Source of the DNA: Candidatus Nitrosotalea sinensis
Lineage (GTDB): Archaea; Thermoproteota; Nitrososphaeria; Nitrososphaerales; Nitrosopumilaceae
Length of the DNA: 64,000 bases
Direction of reading: 5' to 3'
Assembly (NCBI RefSeq): GCF_900143675.1
Contig: NZ_FRFC01000004.1
Span: 62,001 to 126,000, forward strand
Within the stretch, counting starts at the first letter, position 1. Every line of letters starts with the position of its first letter. Shown piece after piece: positions 53,578 through 62,229 of the stretch. The notes beneath the pieces are model-generated. The model was not told where the DNA came from, did not search any database, and was given only the letters and a program-made list of their open reading frames with translations. Both the position numbers and the translations under genes were made by a program.

Positions 53578-54933
53578 ATGGTAACACAAATTAACACTAG
53601 ACAAGTCACATTTGATGAAAACATGATAGGCACAGAACTTGGAGACTGGCGCAGAACAACATATTCTGACCAGCTGGACCCATCCATGGACGGAAAACAA
53701 GTAACTGTCATGGGGTGGATCTCAAGTGTTCGAGACCATGGAAACCTAGTATTCATACTGTTAAACGACAAGCAAGGCCAGATGCAAATTACTGCAAAAG
53801 CAGGAGTCTGCCCTGACGATATCAAAGAAACTCTAGTCAAGCTAAAAGAGCAATCAACAATTGCAGTCAAGGGTACCGTAAAACCATCACCCAAGGCACC
53901 AAAAGGAGTAGAGATTGCACCTACAGAGCTACGGGTATTCTCACAAGTTGAAAAAATTGCCCCATTTACATGGCAGACAAAAACAGTACCAAATATTGAT
54001 ACAAGACTAGAGCTTCGTGCAGTAGACCTTCGACGAAACATACTGCAACACGTATTCAAGATGCGAAGCCTGGTGCTAAAATCAATTCGAGATTATCTAT
54101 ATGAAAAACAATTCCTTGAAGTAAACACACCAAAGATGATTGCAACTGCAACAGAAGGAGGTGCAGCCTTGTTTCCAATATTTTACTATAACAAGGAGGC
54201 ATTTCTTGCACAAAGCCCCCAGTTGTACAAGGAACAGCTCACACTGTCATTTGAAAAAGTATTTGAGATTGCACCAATATTTCGTGCAGAAGCATCAAGA
54301 ACTAACAGACATCTCTCAGAGGCAATCTCAATAGACCTTGAAGAAGCATTCTCAGATTACAATGATATCATGGGACACATTGAAAATATCATCAAAAGAT
54401 CAATTACTACAGTAAAAGAATATTGTGAGAAGACGAAAAGTACTGATTACAAGATACCTGAAATTCCTGACAAGATACCGCAATACACCTATACTGAACT
54501 TGTAGAAAAAATGCAAAATGCGGGAGCCAAGACAAAGTGGGGAGACGACCTGTATCCGTCACAGCTCAAAAAAATAAACCTCACAGGATTTTACTTTATC
54601 AAGGACTGGCCTTTGGCACCAAAACCATTTTATGTCAAAGCAAAAAGCGACAATGACAAGACATCAGAATCATTTGACTTGATGTTTGGCGACCTGGAGC
54701 TATCATCAGGCAGTACAAGAATTGAAAAAAGAAACGAACTTGAAGAGAGGATGAAGAACAAGGGATTCAAGCTTGATGCATTTGATTATCACTTGAGAGT
54801 ATTTGATTATGGGGTTCCTCCTCACGCAGGATGTGGAATAGGACTGGAAAGACTGATGATGGCACTTACAGGCACTGAGAACATTCGTGACGCAACATTC
54901 TACCCACGAGATGTGGACAGACTGACACCATAG
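53578..54933 (+). CDS. aspS: Aspartyl-tRNA synthetase, probably non-discriminating (second copy)
   Basis: A class IIb synthetase, 451 residues: OB domain with VTVMGWISSVRDHGN, QSPQLYKEQLTL, motif 2 FRAEASRTNRHLSEA, ELSSGSTRIE and motif 3 GCGIGLERLMMAL. Pro108 in PKAPKG aligns with the position where archaeal discriminating enzymes have Lys85 and non-discriminating ones have Pro (literature memory of Thermococcus AspRS). It is followed at once by gatC-gatA-gatB, so it probably makes Asp-tRNA(Asn) for amidation. An AsnRS identity is a less likely alternative. Confidence 0.85.
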   Translation: MVTQINTRQVTFDENMIGTELGDWRRTTYSDQLDPSMDGKQVTVMGWISSVRDHGNLVFILLNDKQGQMQITAKAGVCPDDIKETLVKLKEQSTIAVKGTVKPSPKAPKGVEIAPTELRVFSQVEKIAPFTWQTKTVPNIDTRLELRAVDLRRNILQHVFKMRSLVLKSIRDYLYEKQFLEVNTPKMIATATEGGAALFPIFYYNKEAFLAQSPQLYKEQLTLSFEKVFEIAPIFRAEASRTNRHLSEAISIDLEEAFSDYNDIMGHIENIIKRSITTVKEYCEKTKSTDYKIPEIPDKIPQYTYTELVEKMQNAGAKTKWGDDLYPSQLKKINLTGFYFIKDWPLAPKPFYVKAKSDNDKTSESFDLMFGDLELSSGSTRIEKRNELEERMKNKGFKLDAFDYHLRVFDYGVPPHAGCGIGLERLMMALTGTENIRDATFYPRDVDRLTP

Positions 54934-54944
54934 TGGGAAATACC

Positions 54945-55211
54945 ATGGTAGAAAAAAAAGAGATAGAGCACCTTGGAGACCTTGTAAAAGTAGATCTAAA
55001 AGAACCTGAAAAACACATCAAACAGGTAGAGCAAATCATAAAATATTTTGACAGCCTTGACAGCGTCGAGTTTGACTCTGATGATATCCTGCGAAGACAG
55101 GTTGATGCAGATGCATTGCGAGACGACAAGTACATTCCATATTCTGATTCTCTGATTGAACACCTAAAAAAAGACCCAAACAATTTCATCCGCGCACCAA
55201 AAATGGTTTAA
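54945..55211 (+). CDS. gatC: Asp-tRNA(Asn) amidotransferase subunit C
   Basis: A small subunit of about 88 residues that stabilises GatA-GatB. It begins VEKKEIEHLGDLVKVDLKE and has QVEQIIKYFDSLDSV and RRQVDADALRDD, as in GatC. The ATG at 54945 is preferred; a GTG at 54933 overlaps the aspS stop. It is directly followed by gatA. Confidence 0.9.
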   Translation: MVEKKEIEHLGDLVKVDLKEPEKHIKQVEQIIKYFDSLDSVEFDSDDILRRQVDADALRDDKYIPYSDSLIEHLKKDPNNFIRAPKMV

Positions 55212-56663
55212 ATGAATCTAGGAATCTCTGCCACAGAATTTGTATCGCAAGCCAAAGATGGCACTATATCAGTAGAAGAATTTGTAGCAAAGACACTAGA
55301 CAGAATATCTCAAGTTGAAAGCAAAGTTCACGCATTTATCTCAGTAGACAATACGGGTGCTCTAGCAAAAGCAAAAGAGATTGACAAAAAAATCAAAGCC
55401 AAAGAAAAAACAGGAATTCTTTTTGGAATGCCAATTGCAATCAAGGATAACATCTGTACTGCAGGACTCAAAACAACATGTGCATCAAAGATTCTTGAAA
55501 ATTTTGTCTCACCCTATGATGCTACAGTAATATCTAGACTCAAATCACAAGATGCCATAATAATTGGCAAGGCAAATCTTGACGAGTTTGCAATGGGCTC
55601 GACAACAGAGCATAGCTATTTTGGCCCAAGCAAAAACCCATGGAATACAGATTATGTACCGGGAGGATCATCAGGCGGAAGCGGAGTAGCTGTTAGTGCC
55701 AAAGAATGTCTTGCATCACTTGGCTCTGACACTGGAGGCTCTGTTAGAAGTCCTGCAAGTTTCTGCTCTGTTGTAGGATTAAAGCCAACATATGGATTAA
55801 TCAGCAGATATGGACTGGTATCATACTCTAACAGCATAGAGCAGGTAGGTCCAATGGCAAGAACTGTGGAAGATATAGGTCTTGTACTAAATATAATATC
55901 AGGACATGACCCACATGATGATACCACAGTAAACAATCCTCCTGTTGACTATGTCAAGGACATCAAAACAGGAATATCTGGCAAAAAAATTGGAATAATA
56001 TCTCAAATGATAGGCCAAGGAGTAGACAAGCAAGTCGAGTCTGCCACAAAAAGAGCAATCTCAAAACTAGAAAGCCTAGGCGCACAATGTATCCCAATAT
56101 CACTTGATGCCATACAGCATTCTGTTGCAGCATATTATACAATAGCATCAGCAGAGGCAAGCAGCAACCTTGCAAGATATGACAACCTAAGATACGGATT
56201 TGATTTTGGAACTGAAGGATACGAGTTCAAGGCGTATGTTGCAAAGGTGCGAAGTAATTTCGGACCCGAAGTGACACGAAGAATGCTTCTTGGGGCATTT
56301 GTGTTATCTGCGGGATATTATGGAAAATACTATCTCAAGGCCCAAAAGGTTAGAGCAATGATAAAGTCACAACTAGACCATGCATTCAAGCAAGTTGATT
56401 TTCTAATATCACCCACCATGCCTATACTGCCATTTAAAATCGGAGAAAAAATTGACGATCCTCTCAAGATGTACCTTACTGATATCAATACCATCACCGC
56501 AAACCTGTCAGGAATCCCTGCAATTTCAGTACCATTTGAGATATCAACAGAAGGCCTTCCAATTGGGATGCAGTTGTTTGCAAATTCATTTGAAGAAAAA
56601 AAACTTCTCCAAGCAGCATATGCGTTACAACAAACAGTCACACTTCCGGAGGTACCTCTATGA
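55212..56663 (+). CDS. gatA: Asp-tRNA(Asn)/Glu-tRNA(Gln) amidotransferase subunit A
   Basis: The glutaminase subunit that releases ammonia. The 483 residues have the amidase signature with the Ser-cisSer-Lys triad: the lysine in GMPIAIKDNI, and GGSSGGSGVAVSAKECLASL and GSDTGGSVRSPASFCSVVG. ATG immediately follows the gatC stop and the stop overlaps gatB in an ATGA junction. Confidence 0.96.
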   Translation: MNLGISATEFVSQAKDGTISVEEFVAKTLDRISQVESKVHAFISVDNTGALAKAKEIDKKIKAKEKTGILFGMPIAIKDNICTAGLKTTCASKILENFVSPYDATVISRLKSQDAIIIGKANLDEFAMGSTTEHSYFGPSKNPWNTDYVPGGSSGGSGVAVSAKECLASLGSDTGGSVRSPASFCSVVGLKPTYGLISRYGLVSYSNSIEQVGPMARTVEDIGLVLNIISGHDPHDDTTVNNPPVDYVKDIKTGISGKKIGIISQMIGQGVDKQVESATKRAISKLESLGAQCIPISLDAIQHSVAAYYTIASAEASSNLARYDNLRYGFDFGTEGYEFKAYVAKVRSNFGPEVTRRMLLGAFVLSAGYYGKYYLKAQKVRAMIKSQLDHAFKQVDFLISPTMPILPFKIGEKIDDPLKMYLTDINTITANLSGIPAISVPFEISTEGLPIGMQLFANSFEEKKLLQAAYALQQTVTLPEVPL

Positions 56664-58057
56664 CACGAATTGGATTAGAGATTCACTGCCAACTGACAAA
56701 GCTTGAAAGCAAATTATTCTGCTCATGCAAGGCAGAATATAGAAACCTTGAACCAAACACCAACATCTGTCCAGTATGTGTCGGATTGCCAGGCTCACTT
56801 CCAATGCTAAACAAAAAGGCAGTTGAAAAAGCAGCAATGATATCACTTGCCCTGGGGTGCAAGATTCCAGAGCAGATTGGATTTTTCAGAAAGAACTATT
56901 TCTATCCTGACTTGCCAAAGAATTTCCAAATTACCCAGTACAATGCATACGGACCCACAAGCATCGGCTCTGACGGAAAAATCGAGATTGAAGGAAAGCA
57001 AATCAGAATCAGGAGAATCCAGTTAGAAGAAGACCCTGGAAGGCTAGTCTATGAAGGAAAATCAATGCTTACACTTGTTGATTACAACAGGGCGGGAACC
57101 CCTCTTGTAGAAATTGTAACAGAGCCAGACTTTGAGACACCCAAACAGGTACGTGTATTCTTGAATGTCTTGGCAGATTTGGTTGAAAATATAGGGGTTG
57201 GAGACCCATACCTTGAGGGTGCAATGAGAGTTGACGGCAACATTTCAGAAGGTGACGGAAATAGAGTTGAAATCAAAAACGTAGGCTCATTCAGAGATAT
57301 TGAAAAAGCATTACACTTTGAAATCACGCGACAGCAAAGCCTTGTTGAAAGGGGAATCGAAGTTGCAGCAGAGACAAGACACTGGGACGAAGCAAGAAGA
57401 ATCACAGTATCATCAAGGTCAAAAGAAGAAGAGCAAGATTACAGATATCTTCCCGAGTCTGATATTCCAATTGTAAACATCAAGAGCCAGACTGTAAATA
57501 AAATCAAGGACCAGATGCCTGAAAGTATAGTTGCAAAACGAGAAAGATACATCACAAAATATGGAATTCCTGCACAGGTAGCAGACGTATTATCCTCTGA
57601 CAGATTCTATTCTGACCTGTTTGACAAATCTCATAATGAAAAAAATGCCAAAGAAGTATCAAATATTATAACAACAGACCTGATGGGATTTGCAGACACC
57701 AGAGAGAAAAAATTAGAGCTCAAGATATCACCACAACACATCTCTGATCTTGCAGATGCAATAACTACAAACAAGATAACACGAAATTCTGGCAAGCTAG
57801 CACTACAAGAAATGGTAAAGACCGGAAAATCACTTGCAGATGTGATATCAAGTCTGGACTTGGGACATGTAAGTGATGTAGGTTCTATAGAAAAAATAAT
57901 CGACGAGGTATTCAAAGAGGAAGAAAAGGCAGTAGCAGAAGCAAGACAAAACCCTGCCACAATAAACTATCTTGTAGGCAAAGTGATGAGAAAGACCAAG
58001 GGAAAAGCCGACCCCACAACTACGCTTGAAATCTTGAGAAAGAAATTATCTTCCTAA
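56660..58057 (+). CDS. gatB: Asp-tRNA(Asn)/Glu-tRNA(Gln) amidotransferase subunit B
   Basis: The kinase/amidotransferase subunit that activates the misacylated aa-tRNA. The 465 residues start RIGLEIHCQLTKLESKLFCSC with CPVCVGLPGSLP (zinc pair), then FYPDLPKNFQITQYN and the MRVDGNISEGDGNRVEIKNV block. The C-terminal helical YqeY-like tail (NPATINYLVGKVMRKTKGKADP) is intact. In archaea, GatCAB generally serves Asn-tRNA while GatDE serves Gln-tRNA (family knowledge). Confidence 0.97.
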   Translation: MTRIGLEIHCQLTKLESKLFCSCKAEYRNLEPNTNICPVCVGLPGSLPMLNKKAVEKAAMISLALGCKIPEQIGFFRKNYFYPDLPKNFQITQYNAYGPTSIGSDGKIEIEGKQIRIRRIQLEEDPGRLVYEGKSMLTLVDYNRAGTPLVEIVTEPDFETPKQVRVFLNVLADLVENIGVGDPYLEGAMRVDGNISEGDGNRVEIKNVGSFRDIEKALHFEITRQQSLVERGIEVAAETRHWDEARRITVSSRSKEEEQDYRYLPESDIPIVNIKSQTVNKIKDQMPESIVAKRERYITKYGIPAQVADVLSSDRFYSDLFDKSHNEKNAKEVSNIITTDLMGFADTREKKLELKISPQHISDLADAITTNKITRNSGKLALQEMVKTGKSLADVISSLDLGHVSDVGSIEKIIDEVFKEEEKAVAEARQNPATINYLVGKVMRKTKGKADPTTTLEILRKKLSS

Positions 58058-58522
58058 AAGAGATACAGTCTCTCCGCTCTTGTCCATTGCTATTGCAACT
58101 CCTGATTCTTCTTTTGGATCAAGAGAATATACTGCCTTGGGGGTAAACATGATGACATCAGGCGTCTTGTTCTGGCTGATTCTCTCAAATATCTTGCTTG
58201 ATGTCTTTCCTGTTGCAGAGCGTGCAATGATGTCAGTTATCCTCGACTTTTCTTTTGAATCCGTGACAAAGCTGACCTTGCCTTTAAGCTGGTACCCTAT
58301 CAAGTCTTTTCTGTCAAAGACTCCTACACTTACCCACGGGATGGACCTGAAATTTCCTTGCGACTTGTGTTTGAAAAAGTCAAGCCAGTAAACTGCAGTA
58401 TCTGTAAAATAAAACGAAGTTCTAGGGGACAAGTTTGCAAGGCCGTTGATGTCTACTGAGCCTACGACAATGACTTTCTGGCTCTTGAACAATTGCTGGA
58501 CCTTGCTTGGAATCTTTATCAT
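58046..58522 (-). CDS. Pyridoxamine-phosphate-oxidase-like flavin split-barrel protein
   Basis: A 158-residue FMN-binding split-barrel fold: VIVVGSVDINGLANLSPRTSFYF, VYWLDFFKHKSQGNFRSIPWVSVGVFDRK, LIGYQLKGKVSFV. Such proteins include PNPOx and F420- or heme-binding relatives. The cofactor and substrate cannot be assigned. The 3' end overlaps gatB by 12 nt in convergent orientation. Confidence 0.75.
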   Translation of the reverse strand: MIKIPSKVQQLFKSQKVIVVGSVDINGLANLSPRTSFYFTDTAVYWLDFFKHKSQGNFRSIPWVSVGVFDRKDLIGYQLKGKVSFVTDSKEKSRITDIIARSATGKTSSKIFERISQNKTPDVIMFTPKAVYSLDPKEESGVAIAMDKSGETVSLLGR

Positions 58523-58587
58523 GATTTGATATTATTTCACAGATGTATTAAAGTAGACTGGAGGTTATCTGTTTTGAAAATAACGCC

Positions 58588-59850
58588 TTACATCTTGCCA
58601 AATTCATCTTCATCAGAATATGCACGCTCTGCGTGCTCTTCGATGTCCAAGCCTGCTTCCTCCACCTTTGGTGAAACCCTGATTCCTATCAGCTTGTCTA
58701 GTACCTTCATGATGGCAAATGTTCCAAAGAATCCCATGACACCTGCAACGCCTACTCCTATTGCCTGGATGAGCAATTGTTGTGGGTGTCCAAACAAGAG
58801 TCCGTTTGGACCGCTTGGGTTCACAAGTGAACTTGCAAAGATTCCTATTCCAAGTGAACCAATTATTCCTGCAACACCGTGGACTGAGCTTACATCTAGT
58901 GCATCGTCTATCTCCAAGTGCTCCTTGAAGAACAATACTGCCAAGTACGAGCCAATTCCTATCGCGATTCCTAGCACAAATGCATGCTCTACACTGACAT
59001 ATCCTGATGCCGGTGTAATTCCTGCAAGTCCTGCAATTGCACCGTTGATTGCCGCAATGACACTTGGCTTACCTGTTCTCATCCATGACAAGCCTACCCA
59101 GATTAGTGCCGAAATTGATGATGCAATGTGGGTATTGATTATGGTATTTCCTGCCAAGCTTCCAGATGCTAATGCACTTCCTGCATTAAATCCGAACCAA
59201 CCTAGCCATAATAATGAAGAACCTAAAACTGCAATTGGGATGCTATGTGGAATCATGATGGAAGGACCATAGTTTAGTCTCTTTCCAAGTGCAATAGCAG
59301 CTGCCAGTGCACCCATTCCAGCACTAGTGTGGATGACTATGCCTCCTGCAAAATCTACTACTCCCATCTGACCAAGCCAGCCACCACCCCATATCCAGTG
59401 GACAAGAGGATAGTAAATCAAACCACTCCATGCTACTATGAATATAACATACGCGCTAAACTTCATTCTCTCTGCAATTGCACCTGTTAACAGTAACGGT
59501 GTAATCACAGCGAACATCATCTGGAATTTTGCAAACAATACACCAGGAATTGTCGGTGCATAATGCAAACCTGAATCATACGGTACATTCTTGAGGAATG
59601 TCCAATCCATGTTTCCAGTAAGGCCCATTCCGGTATCAGGACCAAATGACAAACTAAATCCAAATGTAAACCACATTACACTGAGAATTGCCAACCCAAA
59701 GAAAATTTGCATGAAAATTGATACAGTGTTTTTTCTACGTAATAATCCTGCTTCGAACAACCCTAAAGCGGGAATCATCAACAACACAAGACTGGAAGCA
59801 ATAAGCATCCAGGCTGTATCACCTGTATCAATTGGCAAGATTTCTATCAT
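58588..59850 (-). CDS. amt: Ammonium transporter Amt
   Basis: Imports ammonium, the energy and nitrogen source of ammonia oxidisers. The protein of 420 residues has eleven predicted helices and the conserved histidines of the pore in FAGGIVIHTSAGMGALAAAI and SSVHGVAGIIGSLG. It starts IEILPIDTGDTAWMLIASSLVLLM, giving the ATG at 59850; the frame extends to 59997 but into the divergent PII gene. It is divergent from two PII genes, whose products typically gate Amt. Confidence 0.95.
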   Translation of the reverse strand: MIEILPIDTGDTAWMLIASSLVLLMIPALGLFEAGLLRRKNTVSIFMQIFFGLAILSVMWFTFGFSLSFGPDTGMGLTGNMDWTFLKNVPYDSGLHYAPTIPGVLFAKFQMMFAVITPLLLTGAIAERMKFSAYVIFIVAWSGLIYYPLVHWIWGGGWLGQMGVVDFAGGIVIHTSAGMGALAAAIALGKRLNYGPSIMIPHSIPIAVLGSSLLWLGWFGFNAGSALASGSLAGNTIINTHIASSISALIWVGLSWMRTGKPSVIAAINGAIAGLAGITPASGYVSVEHAFVLGIAIGIGSYLAVLFFKEHLEIDDALDVSSVHGVAGIIGSLGIGIFASSLVNPSGPNGLLFGHPQQLLIQAIGVGVAGVMGFFGTFAIMKVLDKLIGIRVSPKVEEAGLDIEEHAERAYSDEDEFGKM

Positions 59851-59951
59851 AGAAAAGACGTAGTATAAAAAAATTTGTTTTTCAACATCTTTTGATCGAT
59901 CTATAAAATTGCCACAAGATTTTTTAATCTCGCATTTTATTCTCTTGCATC

Positions 59952-60281
59952 TTGCTAAAGATTGAAGTAATACTTCCAGAAAATGAAATAAAATCAATCA
60001 GCGACGCGCTAAAAAAATTGTCTGTAGGCGGAATCACCGCATACAAGGGCTGGGGTAGAGGAAAGACCGTGGCCCATGAGATACATGCATCAAAAGGAAC
60101 AGAGGTATTTACTCCAGAATTTGGAGAAAGATTCATCCTTGATGTAATAGTTGCAGATGAGAAAAAAGACGAGGTCATTGCAGCAATTCGCTCATCTTCA
60201 AAATTTGGAAAAATATTTGTCACACAAATCTCAGAAGCGTACGACATCCAAACACCAAAGAAAGATGAGCAAGCAATCTAG
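59952..60281 (+). CDS. PII family nitrogen regulator (first copy)
   Basis: A 109-residue GlnB/GlnK-type trimeric sensor of ATP/ADP and 2-oxoglutarate. It has MLKIEVILPENEIKSISDAL, GGITAYKGWGRGKT leading into the T-loop, TEVFTPEFGERFILDVIV and SSKFGKIFVTQIS. The T-loop lacks the tyrosine used for uridylylation in enterics. The TTG start coincides with the site predicted from ATTTTTTAATC at 59920-59930. It lies divergent from amt, so control of the channel is likely. Confidence 0.93.
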   Translation: MLKIEVILPENEIKSISDALKKLSVGGITAYKGWGRGKTVAHEIHASKGTEVFTPEFGERFILDVIVADEKKDEVIAAIRSSSKFGKIFVTQISEAYDIQTPKKDEQAI

Positions 60282-60333
60282 ATTTTGCAGAAAATATTAT
60301 TTAGGCCCAAATCTGTAGACTGGTTCGTACAGC

Positions 60334-60663
60334 ATGATTAGGATAGATGCAATCGTTCCACAAAATGACATTCGCGCAATAAGCGATGCTTTAAAGAAAA
60401 TACACGTTGGTGGAATTACAGTCATGAAGGTAAGGGGAAGAGGCAAGACTGTAGGTCCCGCACTACATGCAGCAAAGGGCACCGAGACATTCATCCCAGA
60501 ATTTACAGACAAGTTCATCGTTACCGTAATTGTGGAAGACAAGGATGAAAACGAGACAGTGAACATAATCCGCAGTCATACAAAAATCGGAAAAATATTC
60601 ATGTACAAATTGTCTCGCGCAGTAGATATTGCAACTGGCGCAGAGAATGAACAAGCGATCTAG
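60334..60663 (+). CDS. PII family nitrogen regulator (second copy)
   Basis: A 109-residue paralogue of the adjacent PII gene: MIRIDAIVPQNDIRAISDAL, GGITVMKVRGRGKT, TETFIPEFTDKFIVTVIV, SHTKIGKIFMYKLS, with a similar C-terminal EQAI. The T-loop sequence differs from the first copy (VGPALHAAKG instead of VAHEIHASKG), so the partners may differ. It has its own AT-rich promoter at about 60290-60303. Confidence 0.93.
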   Translation: MIRIDAIVPQNDIRAISDALKKIHVGGITVMKVRGRGKTVGPALHAAKGTETFIPEFTDKFIVTVIVEDKDENETVNIIRSHTKIGKIFMYKLSRAVDIATGAENEQAI

Positions 60664-60752
60664 TCAAATTTTCAGATCGCGCAGTATTATACAAAAACCA
60701 TTTTTGAGAATTTGTCCATTACTTTAATAATGTTGGAGTCGATCTTTGATAC

Positions 60753-60959
60753 ATGGCAGATAGTTTCATCATCCAAGATGTGTATATTCCACACGGGAAA
60801 AAACTTGTCAGATCAGACGTCAGGCCGCTTGTATGTCATGTCTGCAAAAAAGAATTAAACGGAATCTCAATTACTGCTAGAAGCATTGACGGAAAGATGG
60901 TATTTTTGTGCTCACACCATTATACATTTGACCAGCACAAGATAGCCCTGGTGAACTAG
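60753..60959 (+). CDS. Small zinc protein, paralogue of the 39418 gene
   Basis: A 68-residue protein with IQDVYIPHGKKLVRSD, CHVCKKELNGISITARS and MVFLCSHHYTFDQ. It shares the order I/FQDxYxP ... CxxC ... GxSITAxR ... LxCxxH with the protein at 39418. An ACTTTAATAATG box at 60720-60731 predicts a leaderless mRNA. It is directly followed by an 89-residue gene and a universal stress protein gene. Confidence 0.78.
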   Translation: MADSFIIQDVYIPHGKKLVRSDVRPLVCHVCKKELNGISITARSIDGKMVFLCSHHYTFDQHKIALVN

Positions 60960-61229
60960 GTGGTGATACCTGCAGACATAAAAACAGCAGTTGAGAAAAA
61001 CATGGAACTAATGACCGGCCAGACAAGGACATATCTTCCATTTCTAAAAGTTGCATTTCCCAATGTCAAAGATTTTTCAGAATTGATATTCAACATGATG
61101 GTGGGAAACACATTGACCGTATTTGTGTCCCAGTATGCAATGCGTATGCAGAGCCCGTCTGAGGAAGATTTTGCAGAGTTTGGCAAATTAGTTGAACAAT
61201 ACAGGAAAAAAATAAAGGAGATGTTTTGA
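60960..61229 (+). CDS. Conserved-looking protein of unknown function, 89 residues
   Basis: Helical, with DIKTAVEKNMELMTGQTRTYLP, FPNVKDFSELIFNMMVGNTL and EDFAEFGKLVEQYRKKIKEMF. It has no Cys and no signal peptide. The GTG start abuts the stop of the upstream zinc protein, and its stop is adjacent to the universal stress gene, so the three form a transcription unit. Confidence 0.7.
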   Translation: MVIPADIKTAVEKNMELMTGQTRTYLPFLKVAFPNVKDFSELIFNMMVGNTLTVFVSQYAMRMQSPSEEDFAEFGKLVEQYRKKIKEMF

Positions 61230-61673
61230 TTGTTAAAAAATATCCTGGTTCCGTATGACGGCTCGCCACTTTCAAAAAAAGCACTGGAATTAGCAAAAGA
61301 TATTTCAAGAAACTTTAACGCAAGCCTGGATCTCTTGCTTGTAGTTCCAGATTATTATCCAATCAGCGATTCATTGTTTTCAGGAGTTGCTTCTACAAAT
61401 TACCAAAAAGTTGTAAAAACCCTAAAGGACAAGGGTGAAAAAGAGATGCAGTCTGTCACAGAAAAATGCAGACAGGATGGCTCCAAGGCGACATACAAGA
61501 TTGTCCATGATGACATTTCAAATGCAATCCTACAAGAAGCAAAAAAATCAAAGGTTGATCTTATAATCATGGGAAGCAGGAGGATGACAGGGATTGCATC
61601 CTTGAAGAGATTTGGAAGCACCGCAAGACATGTTGCAGAGCACGCCACCTGCCCTGTTACCATAGTGCACTAG
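61230..61673 (+). CDS. Universal stress protein (UspA family)
   Basis: A 147-residue Usp fold: ILVPYDGSPLSKKALELAK, DLLLVVPDYYP, VDLIIMGSRRMTGIASLKRFGSTARHVAEHATCPVTIVH. The nucleotide loop GSRRMTG has Arg where ATP-binding Usp proteins have a Gly (usually GSHG/GSRG), so ATP binding is uncertain. The TTG start directly follows the upstream stop. Confidence 0.92.
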   Translation: MLKNILVPYDGSPLSKKALELAKDISRNFNASLDLLLVVPDYYPISDSLFSGVASTNYQKVVKTLKDKGEKEMQSVTEKCRQDGSKATYKIVHDDISNAILQEAKKSKVDLIIMGSRRMTGIASLKRFGSTARHVAEHATCPVTIVH

Positions 61674-61724
61674 TACAAATCGTACAAATACCAGTTCCTT
61701 TGAAGATAAACCTATGATGACATC

Positions 61725-61832
61725 TTGAAGCTTCGAGAATGTGACTGCAAATGTGGATGCACCCGTGACATTTGGAGCAAATACTATTCATTGTGCATAT
61801 TTTGCACTCTCGGAAATCACAAAACAAAATAA
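61725..61832 (+). CDS. 35-residue cysteine-rich micropeptide
   Basis: A TTG-started frame encoding KLRECDCKCGCTRDIWSKY then YSLCIFCTLGNH and a short basic tail. Six cysteines (C-D-C-K-C-G-C and C-x2-C) and one histidine in 35 residues suggest one or two zinc or other metal sites. The start is uncertain because no ATG is in frame. It is convergent with the Hsp20 gene, with 1 nt between them. Confidence 0.45.
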   Translation: MKLRECDCKCGCTRDIWSKYYSLCIFCTLGNHKTK

Positions 61833-61833
61833 A

Positions 61834-62226
61834 TTATTTTATCGGTATCTTCTTGCCCTGGACTCGTTTTGGCATCATGATTCTCAGAATGCCGTTCTTA
61901 AATGATGCCGAGATTTGTTTTGCGTCCACTCCGCCTGGAATCTTGACGGTCTTTTTGAAATAATCAAACTCTGTTACAGTGTTTCCTCTTGAAACACAAA
62001 ATGTCTTTGTCAGTTTAGCCTTGATTGTAATACTGTCCTCAGAATGTGTTATCTCTATGTTCTTCTTGTCCACCATGGGCAAGTCCATGTCAAGTATCCA
62101 ACTGGAATGTCTCTCCTTTAGATGAGACAAGGGAATCAATTCCTTGTGGATAAAATCATTAAAGACTGTATCATCAAAAAACGAGCCCATCTGTTTTTCA
62201 ATGAATTTTCCAAAATCACTCATCAT
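61834..62226 (-). CDS. Small heat shock protein Hsp20
   Basis: A 130-residue alpha-crystallin protein: WILDMDLPMVDKKNIEITHSED, KKTVKIPGGVDAKQISASFKNGILRIMMPK and a C-terminal I-x-I motif (IPI). It holds unfolded proteins. It begins 3 nt downstream of the PAC2-like gene, suggesting one transcript. Confidence 0.92.
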   Translation of the reverse strand: MMSDFGKFIEKQMGSFFDDTVFNDFIHKELIPLSHLKERHSSWILDMDLPMVDKKNIEITHSEDSITIKAKLTKTFCVSRGNTVTEFDYFKKTVKIPGGVDAKQISASFKNGILRIMMPKRVQGKKIPIK

Positions 62227-62229
62227 ATA

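Noticed and set aside
59851-59997. N-terminal extension of Amt
   Set aside because: It would overlap the divergent PII gene, and Amt proteins normally begin near the chosen ATG with a short outside segment.
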